Made by a program: the position numbers and the translations under genes. DNA of 64,000 nt from Candidatus Sigynarchaeota archaeon (GTDB lineage: Archaea; Asgardarchaeota; Lokiarchaeia; Sigynarchaeales; Sigynarchaeaceae), in NCBI GenBank assembly GCA_030587525.1, contig JAUQYW010000652.1, forward strand, positions 17,019-81,018, given 5' to 3'. Below the pieces are notes generated by a model. That model searched no databases. It had not been told where the DNA came from and worked only from the letters and a program-made list of their open reading frames with translations. Position 1 is the stretch's first letter. Every line of letters starts with the position of its first letter. Below are positions 18,520 through 28,100 of the stretch, piece by piece.

Positions 18520-19323
18520 GTGGTAGAATCTAACAAGCCCGAGAATGAAAAACCAGAGGAAAAGGAAAAAAAGGAAAACCCGGTCATGAAATTCTTTTCA
18601 GACACGATCCTGAGACCAATGGATAAAGTATTCGATGGAATCTTGAAAGCCGTGGAAAACGCGGGGATGACGAATCAGATCCAGTATCCGTTTTACCTCA
18701 CCCAAGACATGCTGTGGTGGGGAATCACCCACAACTTGTTTGGCTTCGAGATCTATGGCAGCGAGAATGTGCCTCCGGAGGGTAAAGCAGCGGTCGTTTG
18801 TGCTAACCATCAAAGCCTTTTCGACCCTGTCATCTATTGCGTAACATTTGCACATTACTCGCGCCGGCGCATCCATGTCATGGGAAAGGAAGAAATGTTC
18901 ACCGTCCCGCTCATCCAAAGTTATATCAAGTGGTGTTACGCGTTTCCGGTCAAGCGCGGCGAGCACGATGAGGCGGCATACCAGAAGGCGCTCGATTTCT
19001 TGCGCCAGGGCGAGCTTGTCGGCATGTATCCAGAAGGCACGACGAATCTCGGGGAATATGGCTTCCTCGAGCCCAAAACCGGTGCTGCCCGCATGGCCAT
19101 CGATGCAAAAGTACCGATCCTCCCCGTGGGCATCACGGGCGTGGAACGGATATTGCCTCGAAGCCAGAATTTCCCCAACTTGAGCGAGAAATTGACCGTC
19201 AAGATAGGTGAACCGATCACGATCCACGAGAAATTTTTCGACAAGAAAGACATCGGTCATGATGATTTGAAAAAGATTATGGACCTCGTGATGGAAAAAA
19301 TCAAGGGATTGCTCCTTTATTGA
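18520..19323 (+). CDS. plsC: 1-acylglycerol-3-phosphate acyltransferase (PlsC-like)
   Basis: The 267-residue product has the PlsC catalytic motif NHQSLFD (H97, D102) and the substrate motif YPEGTTN (E172, G173), plus FPVKRGEHDEAA and PVGITGVERILP, in the order and spacing of the family. An extra Glu/Lys-rich N-terminus of about 25 residues precedes them. PlsC-type enzymes transfer an acyl chain to lysophosphatidate. Archaeal membranes are normally isoprenoid ethers, so the gene is notable, although homologues occur in Asgard and some other archaea. The GTG start is the first in frame after the upstream terminator; an ATG 22 codons later is possible. It has no obvious partner here. Confidence 0.85.
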   Translation: MVESNKPENEKPEEKEKKENPVMKFFSDTILRPMDKVFDGILKAVENAGMTNQIQYPFYLTQDMLWWGITHNLFGFEIYGSENVPPEGKAAVVCANHQSLFDPVIYCVTFAHYSRRRIHVMGKEEMFTVPLIQSYIKWCYAFPVKRGEHDEAAYQKALDFLRQGELVGMYPEGTTNLGEYGFLEPKTGAARMAIDAKVPILPVGITGVERILPRSQNFPNLSEKLTVKIGEPITIHEKFFDKKDIGHDDLKKIMDLVMEKIKGLLLY

Positions 19324-19363
19324 ACGTGCTTCGATTCTTTTCTCATCTTTATAGCGTGTTATC

Positions 19364-19372
19364 CTTTTTTTT
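19364..19372 (+). terminator. Oligo-T terminator after plsC
   Basis: Nine consecutive T residues lie 40 bases after the plsC stop and 34 bases before the next start. Confidence 0.5.
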
Positions 19373-19406
19373 CATGCTCTTGCCCAGCGATTAATGAAGA
19401 TCCGTC

Positions 19407-21638
19407 ATGATTTTAAGCCAGATCCACATGACGATCATCATGGAAGGAAAGTCCAAGTCCGTGCTCGAAGCCGTCAAAGGCCAGATCTCCGATTTATTTT
19501 CATTGGATGATGATTACACGTTTCTAGCGGGGGCGGGGGTTTCCATGGACCCGCCATCGAGCATCCCGTCAGCACGTGCCATGGTGAAGGACTTGTTCCA
19601 ATGCTGCATCGTACCAGAGGAGATCGCCACGATATCAAGCCTGGACCTGCTCCGCTACGAGATGGTCGTCGAGGCTGTCGAGAAATACGTTGATAAGGAC
19701 TTGAAATTTCTCGATTATCTCGACTCGGCAACGGAACCAAATATGCTCCATTATTTCCTCGCCCGGGCTATCGATCGCGGGTACCACGTGATCACGACCA
19801 ATTTCGATTACCTCGTCGAGCACGCTCTCTTGAACATCATCCCCCGGGAGAGGTACGGGGACATCCATGCCGTCATCATGCGCGAGGATTTCCTCAAGTA
19901 CCAGGAGCCCAAGGCATATGCAAAGGCAGGTAAGAAGTTGCTGTTCAAGATCCATGGGTCCAAGCGAAATATCTTGACGGGAGCCACGACAAGGGAATCG
20001 CTTATCACGACCATCAGCGCGCTCGGTAAAAACAAGGAAGGAACCACGACGTTTGCCATCGAGCCATATAAGAAACCGGCCGTCAACAGCTTGATGCAAG
20101 ATAGTTGCCTCGTCGTCCTCGGTTACTCGGGAAGTGACGATTTCGACATCGGACCTGCGTTGAAGGAAATTTCCGGGATAAAACGGCTCATCTGGATCGA
20201 GCACTCCTCCGCGATGGGCAATGCCGTCGAGATCTTCCGCGTTCGGGAATCACGGGACCAAAAATCGCTCCAAGCGCAGCCGCGCGTTGACAAATTGCTC
20301 GGTGAAATCCGCAACACGACGTGCAAGAACGTGTTTAAGATCCGCGCGGGCACGACATATTTGTTCGGACGGGTCTTGTGGCCATTGCTTTTCCCGGCCG
20401 TTCCCGTTCCCGATTCGAGTGAATCCAAATCACCCGCGCCAAATTTCTTGGCCTTCATAGAAAAATCGTATGGAAGCGTGCCCTTGTTAAAAAAGCACGC
20501 GCTCACGGGCTGGTTGTATTGGAAATTGGGGGAGCAAGATGCATTTTTAAGATGCAGCGAGAATGCCATGGCGTTGGCCAAGGACGAGGGGAACATCGAG
20601 ATGGAGAGCGAGTTCCTTGAAAACCTTGGAGGCTATTACTTTTCAAAGTCAAACATCGCAAAAGCTATGGAATATTTCAACAAAGCCATCCAATCCGCGA
20701 ACCAATTGGACGAATTCAAACGCATGGCGGTCTTTCAAAACAATCTTGGGGAAGTTTTTCGTGCGAAAGGAGAATTTGACGAGGCGCTCGCGTGCTACCA
20801 GGATGCAATAGACGAAGCTGCCGCATCGGGCGATCTTCAGACCAAGGCTGCAGCGCTCAACAACATCGGGTGGATTCACCATGCCCGGGGAAAATCAACG
20901 AACGCTGAGACCTTCTTCAAGATGGCACTGGAGATCGACGAAAAGCTTGGGGATTTGCCAAGCAAGGCGGTGCACCTTTGCAACATCGCTGCTTTGCAGT
21001 TCAACCGCGGCGAGTACGAAACCGCGCTCAAAGGTTTCAAGGAGGCATTGAAAATCGCTGATCAACTTGGCGAAATCTTGGATAAAATCACGTTCTTGAA
21101 CAACATCGGCTTGATCTACAAGAACATCGGGGATTATAAAACCTCCCTTGCAAGCCACCTGGAAGCACTCCAGATCGCCGACCAGGCGGGTTATCTCGAG
21201 GGCAAGGCCATTTCGATGAACAACGTTGCCGGTTTTTATCACGATGCAAAACTCTATGATGAGGCACGCAATTATTACGAGGGAGCCCTCGAGATCGCCA
21301 AGCTTTTGGAAAATAAATCCCGGGAATCGCTCTACTTGAATAACCTGGGCAAATTGCTTCGAGATCAGGGTAATATCGAGGATGCAATATTTTATTACGA
21401 GACCGCCTTGAAAACAGCAGGGGAAATCAAGGATCCAGCGATGCAAGCGACGTGCCTGAACAATCTTGGTAGCATCTACCTGGACGGGAACAAGCTGGAT
21501 ATCGCCCTCACCTACTTCAACCAGGCCTTGGAAATCGTGGAAGGCCTCACGAATGCCCAGCTCAAGGAAACAATTGTTGGAAACATTGATGCCATCAAGA
21601 AAAAAAGCCGGGAACTTGAAAAAAGTTCTAAAAAATAA
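19407..21638 (+). CDS. SIR2-like NADase domain with C-terminal TPR array (copy 2)
   Basis: The product (743 aa) is a paralogue of the protein at 1101-3641. It has FLAGAGVSMDPPSSIPSA near residue 38, TTNFDYL, KIHGS with presumed catalytic H183, VLGYSGSDDFD and the WIEHSSA segment that also ends the SIR2 domain in copy 1. About eight TPR units of 40 residues cover roughly 415-735. The SIR2 halves are similar along their whole length, whereas the TPR number and sequence differ, as expected if the enzyme is constant and the sensor varies. ATGs at 19428 and 19440 are alternative starts. A TATA-like CTTTATAG near 19347-19354 fits. NAD+ depletion on recognising a trigger is the inferred role. Confidence 0.85.
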   Translation: MILSQIHMTIIMEGKSKSVLEAVKGQISDLFSLDDDYTFLAGAGVSMDPPSSIPSARAMVKDLFQCCIVPEEIATISSLDLLRYEMVVEAVEKYVDKDLKFLDYLDSATEPNMLHYFLARAIDRGYHVITTNFDYLVEHALLNIIPRERYGDIHAVIMREDFLKYQEPKAYAKAGKKLLFKIHGSKRNILTGATTRESLITTISALGKNKEGTTTFAIEPYKKPAVNSLMQDSCLVVLGYSGSDDFDIGPALKEISGIKRLIWIEHSSAMGNAVEIFRVRESRDQKSLQAQPRVDKLLGEIRNTTCKNVFKIRAGTTYLFGRVLWPLLFPAVPVPDSSESKSPAPNFLAFIEKSYGSVPLLKKHALTGWLYWKLGEQDAFLRCSENAMALAKDEGNIEMESEFLENLGGYYFSKSNIAKAMEYFNKAIQSANQLDEFKRMAVFQNNLGEVFRAKGEFDEALACYQDAIDEAAASGDLQTKAAALNNIGWIHHARGKSTNAETFFKMALEIDEKLGDLPSKAVHLCNIAALQFNRGEYETALKGFKEALKIADQLGEILDKITFLNNIGLIYKNIGDYKTSLASHLEALQIADQAGYLEGKAISMNNVAGFYHDAKLYDEARNYYEGALEIAKLLENKSRESLYLNNLGKLLRDQGNIEDAIFYYETALKTAGEIKDPAMQATCLNNLGSIYLDGNKLDIALTYFNQALEIVEGLTNAQLKETIVGNIDAIKKKSRELEKSSKK

Positions 21639-21662
21639 TATGCACGGTAGTGCATGGCCCGG

Positions 21663-21968
21663 TTACCGAATGTAGCGGGCATAATTCCAATCGTTCTCGC
21701 AAGCGAGGGCATCGATCAAACCACCGTCTTTGAGCTTGAAGCTGGACAATTGCCTTGCCAAGTTCCTCGCCATTCTGAGCTGCCCCTCGCGGGTTTTTTC
21801 CTCCCGCATCATGGCGATGGTACGGGCAATTGCTGGCCGGAATTTCCTGTTATCGTCATCCGATGACTCAATCGAATCCAGCACGTTGCGGAGATCCTTG
21901 ATGATCAAGTTGATGTCTTGCCAATCCGGAACAATGGCCATTTCTTCGTGCAAGAGCATGGATATCAC
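21663..21968 (-). CDS. Small helical protein, unknown
   Basis: The 101-residue reading frame would give a soluble helical protein with regular charge spacing (ARTIAMMREEKTREGQLRMA). No motif is recognised. Support comes from its place in an otherwise empty gap, its ATG start, and a TATA-like TTTAATATAT at about 22008-22017, which would start transcription near 21987. It lies tail to tail with the SIR2-TPR gene, 24 bases apart. An overlapping plus-strand frame is less protein-like. Confidence 0.5.
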   Translation of the reverse strand: MISMLLHEEMAIVPDWQDINLIIKDLRNVLDSIESSDDDNRKFRPAIARTIAMMREEKTREGQLRMARNLARQLSSFKLKDGGLIDALACENDWNYARYIR

Positions 21969-22076
21969 CGTGGGGAGCGCGTGATGGAAGCGGTGATATC
22001 GATTGTCATGAATATATTAAAATGACGCGGATCCTTGTGGGATCCATGAAATCCGTTCACGAAACTAAAATTAAGG

Positions 22077-22100
22077 TTAAAAAAATGAAAGGGAAAAAGG
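22077..22100 (-). terminator. T-rich terminator after giant surface protein gene
   Basis: On the minus strand two T runs (seven and five residues) follow the stop of the giant gene within 40 bases. Confidence 0.4.
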
Positions 22101-22115
22101 GTGACGAGAACTTTC

Positions 22116-25100
22116 TCAAGTTTTATCGGCATGATCCTCATTCTTTTTCGGATCTACCTTGTCTTCGTCGCCTTTTTTCTTGATTTCTTTCGATTCTGGC
22201 TCTTGAGGAGTTGTTGTATCAACTAAAGTCGACACATCTTGTTTTTGCTCGGGCGGCGTTGGGGGGGATGGCGGCAGCATGGTAGAATCCGGCGTGGATG
22301 GAACATTTTGTTCGGTTGTAAACAAATCTGCCGGGATCAGCTTTTGGACAAGTTCCGGCGTCGCGGGAACTTCTTTAACCGGGTTGATGTCGCCCAGCTT
22401 CGCAGCAGCATCTTCCTCGGGCTTTGGTTCGGGATACACGACGGGAATCCGTGCGACTTCTTCCTTGTCTCCCTTCACGGGGGGTTTTTGATCTGTCCTT
22501 GCAGTTTTTATGCTCGATGGGCCATTATGACCGGTTTTCCCCTTGCGCGCCAAGCTCTCGGCATCAACATAGGTTCCTCCCTTTCCAGGTTCGCTCTTAG
22601 GTCCTTTGCCTTTTTTAGGTTCTTCCTTGGGCTCCAACTTGATGAACATACCGTCGATCATGAATCTCGTTTTCGTGGCGAACTTGTTTCTTGCATCCGC
22701 TTTCCACGTCTTGGCATCTTTATCGTAGAAAGCCGTCTCCCAATTCTCCACGAACTCGGTCATCTTGTCGTGGATGAAGGATGAATCGATACGGGATACC
22801 ATAACTACCGTCACGAAGTCACCCTGGAGAAACAAGATCTTGGAATTGAAGTATTCTTGCACCTCTACGACATTCGTCTTCTTCGATGGCTTTGCAAGGT
22901 GTTTCTCGATGGACTTTTTCAGGATCATGAGCATTTCGGGGACCATCACGTCCTCGGTCATCAAGGACTGTTCATAAATCGGCTCGGTCGAGCCGGCCAG
23001 GAAAAGCATAACGTATTGAAGGTTAGTCCGCCAATCCTCTTGATAGCTGACAGCAAACGGCTGGATCGGCGTCGCACAGGACCAGCAAGCATCGTTGTTG
23101 TTGAATAACGCTTGGGCACACTTGGTACAATAAATGCTGCCGCAAGTCGGGCAAACATAGGTGAGGCCTTCCTTGATGGGCCCTTTGTGTACCGTGCAAG
23201 TCTTGACCTCCTCGAAACGAACCATGCGACGCTTGATGATCTTGGGCCGCAAGTACAGCAAGAACACCAGCAAGAAAAAGATGCCTAAGATGATGGTAAC
23301 GATGATTGTATTCGTGATCATGGATTCCGGGGATACTTGTCGCCGCACGTTGAGGATCAAGGTCGATTGGGACACCGTGTAATTTTCACTGAGGTAGGCG
23401 AGGATGTTGAGCTGGTAATACCCCTCGGTGTTTGGAAGCGTGAGCAAGGCCTGGTAGGTGCCGTTATTCATGTCTTGTAGCAGATCGATGCCACCGGCCC
23501 ACGTGCAGGACACGTTTGCACCGGTTATGGAATGCCCGAGTGAGTCGATTAGGTTTATCGAAACGCGGACGGTATTACCTGGCTTTCCATCGATCGTGGT
23601 TTGATTCCCACCGATGGAAATGGTGAGTAACAATGGCAAGATATCCATGAGGAGGCTTGTCACCTTGGTATCATACTGGGAACTGGTTAGCACGAACGTG
23701 ATCAGCTCCTTGCCAATGCCGAGGGCTGACGCGTTGAACGTGATCGAATGCGTGTTGGAAAGCATCGTTTCAACATAGGCGCCGATGGTTCCAGGCACGG
23801 ACAAGGAAAGCCCGCTCGAGAGCACCGGGTTACCCGACAAGGAATCATTTGTCACGAACTCGATCGTGACGTTCTGGTCGAGGCAAGCTTGGATCACGGA
23901 GATGCCATCCCAGGTAAGCCCATTCACGATAATGCTTTGGTTTATCACCCGCTTGATGACGTGGAGCGTAAACGCGAAGTATTGTGCTGAATAATTTGGC
24001 ATCATCACGAGAACTGTCACCGAATGAAAGCCGGGTGCGATTGCCCACGTGCCAACCGCCGTTCCTGCAGACGAACTGTTCACGATAAAGGAACAAACAA
24101 GCGCTTCGTCGATAGTCACGTTGGCAAGAGCACCAGTGAGCGTCGCGTTGGTCTCTTTATCTTCAAGATGGATGCGGAAATCGATATCCATGCCGAGGAT
24201 TGCCTGGAGAACGCCATTTCCAATCAATGCACTCCCGTTCGCGGAAACGCTCATGGAGAGTTCACGGGGAACGATGGTCATCAAATAGATGATGGAAAAT
24301 ATCGCGTATGTGGATGAATTAGCCGTGATCGAGAGGACTTGGATACCCGTGGAGAAATCTCCGCTCATGATGTTGGCCGTGTAATTGCCTGCCTGCAACA
24401 CGAAAACTCCAGACGGCCCTTTGGTGATCGCGTAATTTAACCCGATGCGGGCGATCGAACCATTTAATGCGTCGGTTACTGTCAGATTCAGGATCAATGC
24501 TTCGGTGAAATTCGCCGTGATGCTTGTCTCTCCAGAAAGGTTGACACCGTTGAGATGGATCGAACGATTTACCGGCCGCAATGACAAGATGAAGGAGATC
24601 GTGCCGGTCGCGTTGGCAATTTGGGCTGTTGATGACGACGAATTTGATGCACGGATATAAATGGTCTTGATCCCCGCCGTGTTGAATCCCGTCGACGAGC
24701 CCGTGTGGATCCTGAGCCAGAAAAGCCCGTTTGATGAAGGCACGATCGAATACCAGATGGGATTAACCGGCAAAGTAAATGCGGTGTCTTGATACAATGA
24801 AAACACCGCGTGCGTGTAATTCACCGTTGAGGGATAATCCGGGTGGAAATACTTCATCGCGAGGGGGCCGACGTCGTCCATCATAAAAGCGTTGATAGAC
24901 GTGTTGAGCACAAAGAGCTGGGAGAGCCGGCTCCGGATTTCGAGCGTTCCGCTCAAGAACTGGCTTGCGTGATATTGCTTGCTCACGGTTACCGTGAAAG
25001 ATCGCGATCCGACCGAGAACAATGTCGTGTTCAGCGCGATGGTGTAATTGCCACTCGCCGGTTCGGAGATCACGTAGGTAGAAGGATTCAGAACACCAAC

Positions 25101-28100
25101 GGGTGCAACACTCACGACAATAGAAGCCCCGGGTATGCCGATGTCGTGCACGGCATCATGATAGTGGAAAACGAGGGACATGTTGAGCCCGTGCTCCACG
25201 ACGATGTAATTCGTGAAACCCTCCGTGTAAGTCGAAATTGTCTGGACGGTGAGGAAATATTGCACTTGCACGGCTTCTTGCACGTCTGAATTACCCGAGA
25301 TCTTGAGGATGAACACGCCTTCAGAGAGCATAGCATGATCAATGGTCGTAATGAACCGGTTACCCTGTAACACGAACATCCCAGAATTTCCGTTTGAAAT
25401 GTTGTAGAAAAACGTGTAACTGGTTGCGAGAGCGCCGGATGGAATATCCTTGATTGACGCGTTCAAGGAAAAATCTTCTTGCATACCAATGGTGATGCCG
25501 ATATCGCTGGTGATGTTCGTGCTATTTTTGAAAATCGTGGTGATGACGGGTCGACGGCTCAACGTGAAACTATAGACCGTCGTTGCTTCGGCGACGTGGA
25601 ATGCAGATGAGGATGCGTTCCTTGCCAATATGTAAAGGTATTTCACCCCCGCCGTGTTAAAGAGAAACGTTGTACCGGTGTGCAAGATTAACTGGAACAA
25701 TCCGTTGCCCAAGGAGGCCATGGAATAGTTCGAAGGTGCAACCAGCTGCGTCAACGCGCTATCTTGATAGAGCCAGAAACTCGACTGCGTGTAATTCAAG
25801 GTGGTCGAATAATCTGGATGGTAATACTTCAATATGACAGGGCCCATATCATCCAAGAGATAACAATTCAACGAATCGTTGATCGCGACGATTCTTGACT
25901 TCCGGGGCTCGATTTCCAGGGTACCACCGAGTGCTTGCGGCGAGTAATATGCCTTGGTCACCGATACAGTGAAAGTTCTCGTTCCTAGCGAGAACATTGT
26001 CGTGTTGAGGGTGATCGTGTAGTTCCCGTTCATCCCGTCGATTGCCGTGTAATCAGAGGGATCGATGATCCCGATCCCAGCAAAACTCACGCCAAGCGAG
26101 GCACCAGTAACACCTATATCATGCATAGCATCGTGATAATGAAACGCGATGGTTAGGTTGGTGCCGTGCTCGCGTAGCTGGTAGTTCGTGAACCCCTCAA
26201 CGTACGTGGGAATCGTCTGTACCGAAAGGATGTACTGGATTTGGACGGGATCGTAGGTCGGGGATGACCCTACGATTTTAAGCACGAAGGTACCCGCGAC
26301 AAGATCCGCATGGTTGATAGTAGCGATATAGCTTGCCCCTTGCAGCAAGAACGTTCCCGAATGCACGCCCGTGATGTTGTACGTGAACGAGAAACTTGTT
26401 GCGGGAGATCCCGAAAGCACATCCTTCACGGTCATATTCAGCGTGATATCATCTTGCAGCCCAACGGAGAGGCTTGCTTCCGTGGTGATGTTCGTGCTGT
26501 TTATGTACACGCCATATGATACCGACCGCTTGTTCAGGATGAAACCGAGGGCTGCGGTATCATTCGCAACGTAGAAGGGAGATGTTGACGAGTTGGATCC
26601 CACGATGTAAAGCTCCTTGATGCCAGGAGCATTCAGCGGCGTGGTAGAACCCGTCCAGATATTAATCGAATACAATCCTTGACCAAGATTTGCGAGTGTA
26701 TAATTGGCGGTGTCAAGCTTCACGAGCAGCCAGCTATCGAGATAAATGGTGAACGATGCATGGGTATAATTAATCGTCGCCGGGAAATCGGGATGTACGA
26801 AGCGAACCACGAATGGGCCGATCTGATTGTCCAGGTATCCTGTTAAGCTCGCATTAAGGCAACTCAGCTGGGAGCTTCTGCGATTCACTTTGAACGTGCC
26901 GCCGAGGACCACGACTTCATGAAACGGTTTTTGGACCGTAATCGAGAACGCGTGGGTGCCAAGCCCAAAAGAGGTCGTATTGAGAAGGATCGCGTAATTC
27001 CCATTCAACGAGTCGACGATCGTGTAGTTGGCACCAGAGAATGAAACGGAGATCGAAGCACCGGAAATGCCTTCATCACGGATGACATCATAGTAATGGA
27101 ATGAAATGTTTGCAACGAAACCGTGCTGCGTTTCTTGATAACTCGTGAACCCATCAACCCTCGTGTCGACGTTTATGGAGATGATGATGAACATAATGGC
27201 AGGCACGAAACCTGCTTTTGTTGCGCTTACAGTCAATTGATACGAGCCAGGGCTTATTCCCGACATGTCCAGGTTGTAATCGTAGATGCCCGGCGTTGAT
27301 TCCGTGAACGCGAAATTGATGACCGTCGTGCTGTTCAATGAACCCATCACCGTGGCCCCTTCGATCAAAGCATATGCGAAGGAGTCGTTAAACAAAATCC
27401 TGACAGGGATGAGGGAGTCAACAAATTGTGACGTGGTGTTATCACCACGCGCGTCAAATGGATACGTGATTTCTAGCCAGGAATTGTGCGTGCTGGTCAT
27501 GGAAAATGCCTGGAAGCCGATTTCCGTTCCATTTTCCCAGGCAATCAAGCCGGAAAACAACCCTCCCGTGGAATTTTGCGGTGCAAAAACGACGGGGCCT
27601 TGGTTGATGTTGGAGATGCCACTGGCCGTGAACGATCTCGACGACCAGAGGGTTCCGGTGGGCGTGTCGATGATCATCGTTCCATTTCCAGAAGGTTGCG
27701 CCAAAAGAACTCGAAAAGGTGCTTGAATATACACGCTTTGTTGATTCGTGAATGACAGGCTCCCGGACCAAGTCGAGTTGTCGGTTGACAACAAGACGGA
27801 GGCGAAATAATTTCTCGAATGGGCGATCACCGTGTACCAGCCTGAAAATGCAGTCGTGAACGAGAACCACTTTCCATTTTCCCCGCCTCCTTGATACGAG
27901 ATAACCATTCCTGTCGGATCCTTGACATTGTCAATGATTAATGTTCTCGGCTTTGTCACGTTTAGCATGTAATTCTGGTGCCCCGAGGGAATGTACACGT
28001 TTTCGTAACAGCTCCACGACACGTTCTCACCCGCATTAGCCGAATATGATGTTCCTGTGCTTGCGAAATTTTGCGTCCACGTGGATGTCACCGATGCTTC

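Noticed and set aside
22239..22784. Plus-strand open frame opposite the tail of the giant surface gene
   Set aside because: No motif, no start signals, and it lies opposite the coding sequence of the cytoplasmic zinc-ribbon/longin-like region.
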